A stretch of 61,433 nucleotides of DNA from Chromera velia (GCA_018398765.1 JAHBMJ010000907.1:57891-119323); one strand, 5' to 3'; counted from the stretch's first letter, positions 15,001-25,873 are shown. Notes: generated by a model from the sequence alone, not told the origin. Program-made: numbers and translations.

Positions 15001-18000
15001 AACGAGAAGGAGGCAGAGAAGGAACAGGACATTACGAAAGACAAGGAACAGCAGATCGAGATTGAGAAATACGTCGAGCTTGCGTACTCGAGAGACAACG
15101 AGCAGCCGACTCCTTGGCCACTCAATGCGCTCTCTGACGAACGACGACCGCCCTTCTATCCCTTGCAGCATTTCAAGCTTTACAAGAGACGGGCGCTCTC
15201 TTTCCCGGGCCGTCTCTCGGTCTCGGAGAATTTCTTCAACCCAAGATGGATGGGCCACAGGTCAGCAAGGAAGGAAGGGAGGAAGGAAACATCCATTCGA
15301 TCAGTTGTTTGATTGTGATTCCTGTAATTCACGCACAGCCTGTCTGCTTCAAATCATGGCTCTTCAGACAGATGATGGGTAGACCACTGAGTAGAAAAAG
15401 GAAGGAGTGTACTCTGTGTACCTATGTCTGTTCTCGTTCATTGTTCTCGCAACGAACATTTGATTCTCTTCTTCTTCAAGCAGGTCCGTAGCCACCACAT
15501 TGTCGTTGTCTTTTACGCTGGTTGTCCCTCTTTTCTGACATTTGGTCTCTTTTTGTCTTACTCGTTTTGCAGACGTGTAAAGAATGTGATTATCTCTCTC
15601 GAGTGGACCCCTTCTATCTCCGGGTCTCAGCGTACAGCGTCCTCTCGAGATTGGAGGGAGTTGGACGAGGAGACGGCGCTCGCGCAGTTGGAGAGACTGA
15701 TGGAAGTCGTGCTGGAGAAAGAGGCGTGCAAGGAGGGAAAGACACAAGGTCCTCTGGGCATCTCCCCGTCCTTCGTGAAGTCCTTTCTCTGCCTTGCCCT
15801 GAACCTGGATCAACACGGGGGCGGCGAGGAGGCTGTGCTTGCCTCTCCACAAATGGTCCAGGCCATGGAGGGCCTCTCTGCCAGTTTGGTCAAGGTCGCA
15901 GACAGACAGCCTCGCTCTGTCGCAAAGGCGCTGTTGGGATTTCTCTCCGACAACCCGCTCCTTCACGAGGAGGGGGGGAGACACACAGTGGCAGTGAGTC
16001 TGGTTGAGGCAGAGACCCTGCGCCGTGTGATTCACTTGAGAAGGATGCTGGAGGAACCGATAGTCGAGAATGCCGATGTTGGCTTTGCCCTTCGTTTGGT
16101 CCCCTCAGGCAATCTCCTCATTGATGCCACTCTCGACTTCCGTCACCCTCCAGTCGCCTACCAGACTCGCAAATGTTTTGAGTGTCTCCGTTTCTTCGAT
16201 TGCGAGGCGTCATTCCAACCCGAAGACTTGGGATACCTCCTCAGATCTCTCCATCTGTCACCGTCGCAGGAGAGAAAGGTCTTCTTTGTTGACGTTGCAG
16301 CGTGCAAACGTCGGCAGAGAACGGGACTCGACCGTTCAGCCGTGTCTCTGTTGTTCAAACAAAGCACTCCTCTGAACGTCCTTCGACACAGAACGCTGGG
16401 ACTATTGATGGCCAACGCCTGTCACAGGATGGAATTGTCCCTCGACGATGCCTTCAAGACCTTCAACTCCTCTCACAGCAACTCCCTGACCCCTGCCGAA
16501 CTCTGGGCAGGCATGCGTCACTGCTCTCTAACGAACTTCATCTCTGCAACGGATGTGCTTGACTTCGTGGAGATTGCCGACACCCATTTCGAGGGCTCCG
16601 TCTCATACACGGACTTCCTCTTCATGCTGACCTCCAAACACGACCTCGACCTCGGAGATGAGGCCGCAGGAGAGGCGCGGCGTCTGGATGATGTGCCCCC
16701 CTACGGAGAGGAGATCTTGACTGAGGAGGCGGGAAAGAGGGCCCGTGAAACCAGGGAGGCGGAGGAGAAGGCCAAGGCCTCGATTGAACAGGAGACAGAG
16801 TGGTTGATGGCAGAAATCCAAGCAGAACAGGACAGACTCGAATTCGCAAAGGTGAGGAAAGACATTCCTTCCGACTTTTTGGTTCTTTGAGTTTTCTTCC
16901 ACCCATTTTGCGACTGTCAAGTGTGGATGTGCGGACTTCCCCGGGGCCATTTTGATTTGACTTTTCAGTGTGGATTTGTTCCACATTGGCTGCTGTTGTA
17001 CCCTCCTTTCCTCTTGTACAGAAATATGTTCTCCTCCTTGTGGACAGTCGTTTGTACGTTCCCTCATCTCGGCCTGATCCGCCAATTTAAGAATTGGTTT
17101 TCTTCCTTTTCGTCAATCCCCCCCCCCCCCCCNNNNNNNNNNNNNNNNNNNNNNNNNNNNNNNNNNNNNNNNNNNNNNNNNNNNNNNNNNNNNNNNNCGC
17201 TGTCGCATGCAGGTCGGAGAGAACCCAATCTTCAAGGAGAACAAGGAGGAAGACGCCCCGACCTTCCCCGACATCAAACCAGACACCATCACCCAGGCCG
17301 CAAAGCTCGTCACAGCTCTTCAGAGGGCAGTCGTCGAGGCAGACCCCCACCCCACACCCACACCCGAGGGGGCACCTGCAGCGGCAGAAATCGGGGAGGC
17401 CGAGGCGAAAGTTCTCAGAGACCTCGCAAAACGTGAACTGAAGAGAGTCGGGGTCGTGCCCGAGAAGGCTCTAGTCAACGCATGCTTGCGCCTTGCGGCT
17501 TCCCGAGCCCGTGCGCAGATTCCTGCCCATGCCATTCACTTCTCCTTTGAGAAGGACAAGACGCCCCTGCTGTGCACAATGGGTGCATACACGGCCGTCA
17601 ACGTCACGGCACCCGACGACCTCTGCCCCGCCACTGCCATGGTTTCATGTGCAGACCTACGACTGATGACGCGTCCTCTCCGCCTGTTCGTGAGTGGGTA
17701 TGAGGGAGAGGAGGCAGAAAAGGAGAAGGAAAAGAAGGAGGAAGGAAAGAAAGGGCCCAAGGAAGTTCCCGTGGTCATCCCCGAACCTCTCACCACCGAC
17801 ACATTGGCAAAAATGCATGAGACTGCTGCAGACTGCGGTGTCGTGGTGGACCCCCGCACGTTGCTGGACAAGCACGGACTCCTTCAGTCCTACTCCCTCA
17901 CAGTCGAGTTCCAATTTCCCACCAAGGGAAAAGGGGCTCTCAAGAAGGCCATTGACAGCATCGTCAGACACGGCATCGGAGAGCTTGCCCTGTTCAGTTG

Positions 18001-19536
18001 GAACCTCCGTGTCTGGCGTTTCTCTGGTCTGTCTGACATAGAGGATGAGGAGGATACTGGGGGGAGACCAAAGAAGAAGAAGGCAGCGAAGAAAGTTGTG
18101 GCATCAACAAAGAATGAAGTCGCTCTGTGCGATGCCCCCTCCCACATTGACGGCACTGAGCTGTGCACATTCAACCAGGGACAGTTGGTTGAAGAGGACG
18201 TGACTTGTGCTCACGTGAGCACTTTGGCCTCTGACGGGACTGTTCATGAATGGATGAAGATCAAGGCCCCCCGACCTGGCTGGTTAGAATTCAGCCAGTC
18301 TGGTCGTCCGATGTGGAAGCAGCAGCGTGCAGTTGCTGTTGTCGGGTCGAACGGGGAGATGCGCATCAAGTGCGTACAGGTGGAGGCAGACTCTGGTGCC
18401 TTCGATGCAGCAGAGAGGGAGCCCCTCGATGAGGACGAGAGAGAGCAGGAGACCAGCGACCGTTCGGACAGTGACGGTGCCGCGTCTTCCATGGGTGGGG
18501 GGGACGATGGCGACTGGGCAGCTGCGATGGGAGTGGATGCGTTGATGAACAAGATGGTGGAGCAGGTCGATTTGAAGATTGGAGACAAGGTCTCGAGAGG
18601 GAAGGACTGGAGTAACGAGAACGATGACGGAGGTCCCGGAAGTGTCGGTCGTGTGATTGCGATTGAGGGAGAGGACGACAGGGGGCACGTGACGGCAGTG
18701 CAGGTACAGTGGCCCGGTGGGGAGACAGGTACCTACTCCACAGGTCAGAGGACAAAAAAGTCGGGAGCATATTGTGCATGGAAAGACTGTGAGGGAGTGG
18801 TTGCAGGGAGGCGGGGTTGCTGCATCTTGATCTTTCTCACGAGAACGATGAAGTTCATCCCTTTTCTCGTCCGTGCCGCCTCCAAAAATGTCAAGCAAGG
18901 TCCAGGAAAGAGTGACGCTCATGCCGATGTCCCCTCATTTCTTTTGTTGACTGCATGTGTGTATGTGTGTGTGTGTGTGTGTGTGTGCGCAGGAATGGAG
19001 GGGGGAGACCAGGAGATCGTGAAGGTCGGAGACGCCGACAAGAACGAGAACAGAGAGACCGTGGAGGACGATAAGTGGAGACCCTATCGCAACAAGACCT
19101 CACACAATTGCGACAGCTGCGGCAAATCTGGACTCAGAAAGGGCGACTGGTTCAGATGCAACGTTTGCGGTGACTACGATCTTTGCAAGTCAGTCTGTCT
19201 GTTTGGGATTTGATCGATCTGTCCATGAGGAAATGTGTGGGAAACCTGGGCAGTCAGGAAGTCAGTAATCAGTAAGTGGCACGCTTCATTTCTCTATCAG
19301 TGAGTCAGCCAATCGCGGTCCATTTCGCTATCAGTGCAACCCGCATTGATTCGCCCAAGTCCATAGTGTGCCCCTGCTGTAATGAGTGCCCACCGTTTTT
19401 TAAAAGAAGTGCAGAGAACAACTGGCATGCTTCCACTAGTCTGCTGTGGCCTGCTGTCTTGAATCCCTGAGAGCGCCCTTGCGACTTCCTGTCCGACTCA
19501 GAATTTTCTCCGCAAAGAATCATCGTTCTCTCCCTC

Positions 19537-19576
<40 letters not shown>

Positions 19577-19593
19577 AATATACATACATATAC

Positions 19594-19657
<64 letters not shown>

Positions 19658-22600
19658 GAGCTGCTTCGCAAAGAATCTGCACATCGAGCACGAGTTCTCT
19701 GACCTTGCCAAGATTGGTCTGGCAAAGGGCGGCATCTGTGAGGGCATGCAGGTGACGTTCAAGAAGGATGTGAAGAAGCCGTTCCACGGCTGGCAGATGT
19801 TGCCTTCCGAGTCGGACAGTCTGAAGGCAGTGGGTACAGTGATGGAGGTGAACGATGAGGATGTGCTCGTTCGATTCTCCCCCTGGTGCGACACGAACGA
19901 CGAGGAATTCAAGGCAAAGCTCCACGAGTTGGAAGCAGTGCAGGAGCAGGAAGAGGAGGAGGATGACATGGTTGTCCTGGAAGTTCTCGAGGAGGTCACT
20001 GACCCTCTGACTGAGTGGTCCTTCAAGAAAGGATCGATGGTGAGAGTGTGGATGTACGGAGCGTTCTTCTGTGCAAATATCCGGGGGATCTATGTGATGC
20101 CGTTCAAGCGCCCCACTGAGTATGAGGGGCTGCAACACTATGAGAAGATGACTCCAGTCACTCACCCACTCGCGAAATATGACCCTGAGGAAGAGGAAGA
20201 GGAGGAGGATGAAGAAGATGAGGATGAAGAAGACGGTGAGGTGGATGAGGATGGGGACGAAGACGGCGATGAAGACGAGGATGAGGGTGAGAACGAAGAC
20301 GAGGACGACGAGGATTCCCCGAAGAAGAAAAAGAAGAAGGGGAAGAAGGCAACGGGTGAGGAAGAAGGGGAAGAGAAGAAAGAGGAAACCAAGGAGGATG
20401 AGGAAAAGGAAGAGGCAGAAAAGGAGAAGAAACCCGAAATTCCTCTTCCTGAAAAGATGATCATGTTCGACATCGAGACAGATGACGGCGACACCTACGA
20501 CAAGCTCCATGCCAGATTCGTCTGGCCGCTGGATGTTGGCAAAGAGAACGCCCGAGTCCGAGTCCGTCCGGACTGTCTCCTCCCGACTCCCACACAACCC
20601 GTCAACCCAGTCACAAAACGAACGATGAGGAAAAACCCGAACATCAATTTTGCTGCATGTGCAAAGGTCAGCTGCTGGTGATTTCCATTCGTCTCACTTT
20701 TCCAATTATGGATCAAGGAGCCAAGTCTTCTCTCTCTCTCTATGCATACCCTTCTGTTTGTTATTTCTCAGTCGGGACATATTTGTTTCCTTCATGTGAC
20801 CCTCCTTCTTCTCCTTAACCTTCTTTCCTCTGAATTCACCCCATTTTCTTTTTTCTCCTGTCCCGTCCTTCGCGATTCGACAAACATTTCTTTTTTTTTA
20901 TTGTCGTTGTTTGATCTCAGCTTTTTGTTTCTTCCTTCCTTCTTTCTCTCCGGGTTCAGGTCGACCACACCGACGCGGACGGCGAATGCCTCCGCATCTA
21001 TGTGGCCTACCCGAACCACAAATCCGCCTACATCGCCTCCACAGACCTTGAGCCCGTCCAGCCAGGTTCGTGGTTCTACAGAAACCCGGACTTCCAGGGG
21101 GAACCAGGCACAGGGATCACGTTGAAGGAGGACCCCGCACGTCAAAAGGCACAAGCCGTGGAAGAGGAAGAAAGCCCCACTGCCACTGCGGGTGGAAAAG
21201 AAGAAGAACAGCCTGCTGCTGCTGCTGCTGCTGCAGCCGCAGCTGCTCCTTCCTCCTCCTCCTCCTCTGCCTCGGCCTCTCAGGGTTCTTCAGAGCCCCG
21301 CGTTGCAGAGGTGGAGTGGATTCCGCTTCCCAAATCTGTCTCCGTCGTGTTGGACCAGGAGTTCCTCGATGGGGTCTCTCGAACAAAGGCCATGGTGGGC
21401 TCTCAGCAGTGCACTGCCAGGTTCTTCACAGACCACATGCACATTGAGGGCCCCGCTCAGACGGCAGCACAGGCTGTAGCTGCACAAGCAGCAGCGAAGA
21501 AGGGCAGAGGGAATTATCGAGGCATTGTGGGGCAGTGTGCTCTGAGGAGAGAGCCCGCTGAGCAGTGGCACAGTCGAGGCAAGATGACGCAGCTCGATGA
21601 CGGTCTGTGGCACGTTGCCACCCTGACAGTGGCTCCGGACGGTTTCTCCTTCATGATCGACGGTCGGCCTTCCAATGTCTCTGTGGAGGATGCAGTGGGG
21701 CCCTTCAAGTCGAAGGACAGGGAGATGGAGGATGAAGCAGCAGATAGAAGGAGAAGAAGAAGGAGACTCCACTCAGACTCCGACTACGACGACACTGACG
21801 AGGAGTACAGTGACTCCGATTCTGAGTACTACGATTCGGATGACGACGAGAGTGACATCAGCGACGAGGACGACGACGAGAGAGTGTGGTACGAGTACAC
21901 TGTGAAGGTCACAGAGGAGGAGGGAGAGGGGGAGGAAAAGAAAGAAAGAGAAAAGAAGTCAAAGAAAAAGAAGGTCCTGAAGATGGATTCAGATTTTGAT
22001 GAGGACATAGACGAATGGGAGGATGAGGATGGGTCAGAGAATTCCGAAGATATTCCCGTCAAAATCAAAGCATCCAAAGCACAAGCAAAAAAGAAGCTCC
22101 TAGAGCTCAGAGATTCTTCGGAAAGCGTCATCGAGGATGAGAGAAAGAGGTCGGTGGATGAACCCGATGGGAGGGGTGAAAAGAAAAAGAGCAAAGAGAA
22201 AGAGATTAAAAAACGAAAACTCTTTACCCGTCTCTCAATGCCCCTCGATCTCACATCTCCCCTATCAGTCCTCACCTTCCTAGGACTCCGCCCGCAAGTA
22301 GTCAGAGACAATCTGGGAACATCCAACCGCCTCGCCCCCCGACGCCTGGTCCGGTGGGTCCATGTGCAAGCGGGGGCGCCGCCAAAGGAGACGGTGACCG
22401 ACTGGCACAAGCGCATCGATGAGGCGACCCACTGGATTTGTGGGAAGGAGGGTTGTGGGGCCCGTACGTCCCGCCTTGCAATTGAGTGTTGCAAGTGCTT
22501 CTCCGCGCGCGCATCGAGCGATGAAGCTCGGAAAGGGAAAATTGCAAAGGAGAGGGCAGCAAGGGACATCCGGGCTTTGCCTGCAGGCTCGAAGGGAGTC

Positions 22601-22849
22601 AGGAGGGTGCGTGAGAGGTTGCAACAGAAGGTGCGTGCAATCTGGCAGAAGGCCTATGATGCGAGAATGGAACGCTTGGCTGCGGGTGTGCGCACGTTTG
22701 GCATTGGGGACCTTCTGAGACCCGAACTTGTCGACGGAGGAGGGTACGGTCCTGCTCCTTATTGGGGCGATGGGGGGGGAGCAGAGGGCAGTCGCCGTGG
22801 GGGAGTTGCATTCGATGTGGGTGATGACAACGTGACAATGATTATCTGA
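19..22849 (+). CDS. Giant DUF3638/DUF3645 ATPase-like multidomain protein (5' partial, 21 exons)
   Basis: I read this as one gene. Exons: 19-521, 999-1300, 1579-1636, 2035-2350, 2638-3506, 3848-5859, 6287-6743, 7128-7808, 8195-9905, 10174-10394, 10627-11042, 11215-11433, 11760-11946, 12199-12383, 12739-13345, 13825-15260, 15573-16851, 17213-18743, 18993-19188, 19658-20666, 20960-22849. Every junction is GT-AG and phases agree throughout, giving about 5,360 residues (numbered here from the first full codon at 21) to the TGA at 22847. The 5' end is outside the window. Domains in order: a Cys-rich cluster, the DUF3638/DUF3645 core (about 2290-2700), an EF-hand-like segment (about 3680-3745), MIB/HERC2 plus ZZ finger (about 4270-4410), acidic Glu/Asp/Lys linkers, a LamG-like domain (about 4860-4965) and a RanBP2-like finger (about 5220). 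DUF3638/DUF3645 proteins are very large eukaryotic proteins of poorly known function; some fungal members carry a ubiquitin-hydrolase annotation. Here ZZ and MIB/HERC2 suggest a scaffold or ubiquitin link, which is inference. The 16852-17212 intron holds an N gap. Confidence 0.9.
805..997 (+). repeat. (TG)n array ending at the 3' splice site
   Basis: Almost 190 bp of TG with CG and AG variants run directly into the GCGCAG acceptor of the exon starting at 999. The array fills the 3' half of intron 522-998. The long Cys/Val and Thr/His reading frames here are products of the repeat and are not genes. Confidence 0.95.
5860..6027 (+). repeat. (GTCA)n then (GGCA)n array starting at a splice donor
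   Basis: The intron after the exon ending at 5859 begins GTCAGTCAGTCAGT and continues as GTCA units, broken three times by GTCCA, to about 5995. It then switches to GGCA units up to about 6025. The donor hexamer is the first unit of the array. The apparent Ser-Val-Ser-Gln reading frame is repeat-derived. Confidence 0.95.
7591..7704 (+). other. Cysteine-rich, probable zinc-binding cluster
   Basis: Within the exon at 7128-7808, about ten cysteines fall in some 30 residues, in an arrangement C-x(12)-C-x-C-x2-C-x3-CC-x-C-x-C-x-C-x2-C ending CPSCERF. The density and CxC/CxxC pairs suggest one or two metal sites. I do not recognise it as a named zinc-finger family. It lies about 600 residues before the P-loop region. 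Confidence 0.5.
10174..12383 (+). other. DUF3638 P-loop region and DUF3645 motif in the giant protein
   Basis: The exon at 10174-10394 encodes a GAGKTT P-loop-like motif near residue 2350, followed by a hydrophobic strand and the [11 protein letters not shown] segment, which matches the GEGKSS-type loop of DUF3638. The next exon (10627-11042) carries [11 protein letters not shown] near residue 2483, in the position of the family's acidic Walker-B-like motif. The exon at 12199-12383 encodes [19 protein letters not shown] near residue 2680, continuing across the next junction into [10 protein letters not shown]; this is the hallmark of DUF3645. Order and spacing are as expected for this protein family. 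ATP binding is inferred from the loop only, and no catalytic activity is shown. Confidence 0.85.
16438..16632 (+). other. EF-hand-like segment
   Basis: Residues about 3680-3745 read as helix, loop [13 protein letters not shown], helix, then a second helix, loop [13 protein letters not shown], helix. The second loop fits the EF-hand pattern (D at 1, G at 6, hydrophobic at 8, acidic near the end). The first lacks the initial Asp. At most one site looks able to bind calcium, so this may be a degenerate pair. A charged coiled-coil-like stretch follows. Confidence 0.5.
17133..17197. other. Assembly gap (65 N) in an intron
   Basis: A run of N follows a 15-base C run. The flanking exons (ending 16851, starting 17213) join in phase 0 with no apparent loss, so the gap most likely lies wholly within the intron. 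Confidence 0.9.
18957..18990 (+). repeat. (TG)n array abutting a 3' splice site
   Basis: A TG array runs into GTGCGCAG and the ZZ-finger exon begins at 18993. Confidence 0.9.
19540..19656 (+). repeat. Compound (CT)n-(TA)n-(TG)n array before a 3' splice site
   Basis: Three dinucleotide arrays follow each other (CT about 19540-19575, then TA-rich, then TG) and end in GTGCAG at 19657, the acceptor of the second half of the ZZ finger. Confidence 0.95.
21340..22530 (+). other. LamG-like domain, acidic linker and RanBP2-like zinc finger
   Basis: The last exon first encodes a segment ending [13 protein letters not shown] and FSFMIDG, typical of the end of a laminin-G/concanavalin-like jelly roll. 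A long Asp/Glu/Ser-rich run and a Lys-rich run (21720-22230) follow. Near 22430-22520 comes W-x-C-x4-C-x(15)-C-x2-C ([13 protein letters not shown]), resembling a RanBP2-type zinc finger. The finger assignment is by pattern only. Confidence 0.5.
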
Positions 22850-23485
22850 GTCTTCTCTGTCCCTCCTTCCATTTTTTTCCCTGTTCCTGTCAGAGAAGAA
22901 TCCTCTGGCTTGATCTTTCTCTACTTCTGTCTATCTACCCGTTGTCAGTGGGAGAGAAATTGAGGAAGGGCCGAAGCAGAAGAGAAGGGAGGGGAAGAAA
23001 AGAAGGGAGGGCAGAAAGTTCAGATGAGTCATTCGAACGAAGGGGGCGATTCCCAACCCCCCGGATAGGACAGAAGACAGAAAGAAAGAAAGAAAGAAAG
23101 ACAGACAGAGAGGGGGAGAGAACGTGTCTGCCTGCCTACCTTCGTGAATGAGAGGCGGAGTTAGTTCATCTGTAGACCTTTCCTTTCTCGAATCAAGAGG
23201 TCTGGGTGACACGAGCAAGAATGTACGCCAACCATCGTAAGAGAAGTGATCGAAATAGGCGAGGAGAAGACACGAAGAGGCAAAGAGAGGAAAAGGTGGA
23301 GGGGAGAAAGGAAAGTGTCCCTCTGTCTTCTATCTCCTTCCAAAACTCTGCTTGTGATGTAGGAGAAGAAGAAGAGGACACAAAACAGAAACAGAGGCAG
23401 AGAAAAGCACAGAGAGAACTACAGAAGCGAAAGACGTCAGACAAACACCGGACGGAGGTTGCACGTTGCAACGTATTTATTCTTT

Positions 23486-23535
<50 letters not shown>

Positions 23536-25076
23536 CTCCCCCTCTTTATGCGTACGCGTGGGCGAGTGAGCAAGCGAATTGCGGAATTCTTCAGTTCACT
23601 TCGCAATCGGTTGACGGAACGGGGAGGCATATGGAGGGGGATTTTTTTCCTCTCGTTTTTCTCGCTGCGGTCGACATGACTGACAGCTGGAGGGGGAGGC
23701 CGGGAGGCATTTTTGTGGAGTGTTTTTTCATTCTCATGCTGCCCAAGCGGGCACGTCGGATCTTGATTTCTTTCCTTCATTTTTCTCTTTCCCTTCCTCT
23801 CTTTCTCTGCCCCTTGCATGATATCCACTGCATACATGCTCTCGATTCGCTACATGATCAGCCTGTTCGGGAAATAATCGTGCATGTGTTTTTTGTTTCG
23901 TGCCTTTTTGTTCTCTCCTTTGTATCTCTTTCCGGCTTTCCTGTTAATGCTTCCGCTTCCTCACATTACTGCTGATGCTGCTGGCTCTGTGTTTTCATGT
24001 GGTGTGGTGTCGTGGGTGGAGGGCCCCTCTTGTGGAACCGGTTGATAAGGCCACAATGGGTTTTGAAAGCTAGTGCTGCTGCTGAGATCTTTCTCATTCT
24101 CGGTCAAATTGATTGCATGCGCCGAGTTTCTGTCAATCTGATGGTAAAAATCACCTCAAATCGATTATAAACAAAGACTAATGACTAGACTAATGATGAA
24201 AGATTAAACAAAAATCCTTTTTGTTTTAATATGTAATGATTGATATACACTATACATAATGAAAGTAAATGAAAGTTAAAAATTGATGGGAAGACTATAA
24301 CGAATACCAGTGAAAATAAAGTATTAAATCATAATATGTTATAGGAATTTAAGTGGGAATAAGTAGAAAAAAATATAAAAAATCATTGAAATTTAACCTT
24401 ACTAAAACAACTTGGAAAAACACTTAATCCCCCCTGGTAATTAGGATTAGGATTTATGTTCTGGGTTGCCCTGCGGTCCACTACCGGGCCTCACTAGATG
24501 GTAACTTGGTAAAGGACTTCAAGCTGCCAGCCGTGGTCTTAAAGTTTGTTTTATGTATAAGTTGTTTAACTGTTGTTGGGACTTAATATCTATTAATGTC
24601 ATGACCTCTTTAGTGCATATAGCAGCATATCTTAGCATATCTCTCCATTGCGCATGCCCCCATTAAAAAAAAAGACCATAAAGTAAAATATAGTACAGAA
24701 AAAAATATATGATCCATCATGATCCTGTCTACCTGCGTCAGATTAACTCGATCCGCGCACTGGCGCGTGTGTCAATTGCCATACATGTGCATGCGTCAAT
24801 GGACCCAGAATTTTGGGTGGGAATTAAATATAGCCGGATCGAAAGCTTTTGCTGAGCATCTCTTTTTGCTTTCCGGGGTCGTTCGCACGCTTGCGTGCCT
24901 CAGATCCGCCATAGTCCGTCTACGTACAGTGCACACACTGTGCGCGCATGCAACTTTCTGACACACACACGTCTCGTGCCTCAATTGAAAGCGTCTCATA
25001 GCGCCAATTCCGGACAGGGACAATCAGCACACTTCAGAAGGGCCTTGGAATACCAGCTTGGACAGAAGAGTCGATT
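22850..25076. other. Intergenic region, no gene seen
   Basis: The region downstream of the giant gene starts purine-rich, with a GAAA array near 23085-23102 and a (CT)n array at about 23491-23532. It becomes AT-rich from about 24120 to 24720. I see no coding sequence, tRNA or rRNA. The short reading frames here have no recognisable protein character. Confidence 0.6.
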
Positions 25077-25141
25077 GAAGGACAAACCATCGAATGCAAT
25101 GTTGATCCTTGAAGGACAAACCATCGAATGCAATGTTGATC
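25077..25141 (+). repeat. Two 31-bp perfect direct repeats at the deaminase start
   Basis: The 31-bp unit at 25077-25107 is repeated exactly at 25111-25141, with a 34-bp period (3-bp spacer). The deaminase ATG used in my model (25133) lies in the second copy. The matching ATG in the first copy (25099) is in another frame. Confidence 0.95.
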
Positions 25142-25873
25142 TGTCCACACACCACGAAGGCCTCGCTGGTGGCTCTGGGCATTTTCGGTGCAGGTGCCGC
25201 AGTAACAGCGGCGGCATTTCATCTCATCAAACGTCGTGGGTCCGCTCGGCTTTCTCACGGCACCCCGCTTCCTCCATTGACTGCCTCTGTCTCAGAGCTT
25301 CGTCGCATGCTGGCAGTGATCGAGACTGAGATTCTGCCGAGAACAAAAAAGCAGGTGGAGACGGCAGGAGACAAAGTCTTTGGTGCCGCAGTTCTTGATG
25401 AGTCCTTCAAGACGGTGCTTGCAGAAACCAACCACGAAACCCTCTGTCCACTGTACCATGGAGAAGTCTACACTATCCAGCAGTGGGCGGGGATCAAGAC
25501 GAAGAAGCCCTCTGCTCGGGACTCAATTTTCCTCTCAACGCACGAACCGTGCTGCATGTGTATTTCTTCAATAGTCTGGTCGGGGTTCCGAAAGTGTTTC
25601 TACCTCTTCCCCTATGAGACCACCAGAGACCAGGGCATCCCCCACGATCTGAAGATCATGCACGAGTTGTGGAGAGTGGAGAGATACGCAGAGCGGAATG
25701 AATTCTGCTCGACTGCGGGGCTCCTCTCCCTCATCGAGGACTTACAGGAGGGACCCGAGAAAAAGGAACTCCAGGAGACGGCCAGAAGGATCACGCAAAC
25801 TTATGACGAACTTTCAAAAAAATACCATGGTGAGAAGGGAGCAAACGCAAAGAACACTTTGGCATTCCACTGA
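25133..25873 (+). CDS. Membrane-anchored cytidine/deoxycytidylate-type deaminase
   Basis: This is a single-exon protein of 246 residues from ATG 25133 to TGA 25871. Residues about 9-28 are a Gly/Ala-rich hydrophobic helix (SLVALGIFGAGAAVTAAAF) followed by KRR, so a signal anchor or an organelle-targeting start is likely. The catalytic zinc signature is present: H109-G-E111 (HxE), then P139-C-C-M-C143 (PCxxC) after STHE. The domain family deaminates cytosine or adenine/guanine bases in nucleotides or RNA; the substrate cannot be told from the motifs. The C-terminal part (FLSTHEPCCMC, LFPYETTRDQGIPHDLKIM) is conserved-looking and helical. An upstream in-frame TTG at 25109 exists, but ATG 25133 is the first Met. 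No intron is seen, unlike the long genes nearby. Confidence 0.85.
   Translation: MLICPHTTKASLVALGIFGAGAAVTAAAFHLIKRRGSARLSHGTPLPPLTASVSELRRMLAVIETEILPRTKKQVETAGDKVFGAAVLDESFKTVLAETNHETLCPLYHGEVYTIQQWAGIKTKKPSARDSIFLSTHEPCCMCISSIVWSGFRKCFYLFPYETTRDQGIPHDLKIMHELWRVERYAERNEFCSTAGLLSLIEDLQEGPEKKELQETARRITQTYDELSKKYHGEKGANAKNTLAFH

Larger units (their letters stand above)
18565..19705 (+). other. MIB/HERC2 domain followed by ZZ-type zinc finger
   Basis: The exon ending at 18743 encodes [20 protein letters not shown], then VGRVIAIEG and [14 protein letters not shown], the pattern of MIB/HERC2 domains (Gly-x-x-Val-x-Arg-Gly-x-Asp-Trp). After a 249-bp intron the next exon gives [20 protein letters not shown], and the junction 19188/19658 completes [20 protein letters not shown]. 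This is a textbook ZZ finger with its CxxC pairs and terminal His residues. MIB/HERC2 next to ZZ is the arrangement seen in Mind bomb-type proteins. A Gly/Val-rich segment just after it ([24 protein letters not shown]) may be a second SH3-like MIB-type repeat. Confidence 0.85.

Noticed and set aside
24440-24560. tRNA-like segment in the AT-rich region
   Set aside because: I could not form a cloverleaf with proper arms from either strand.
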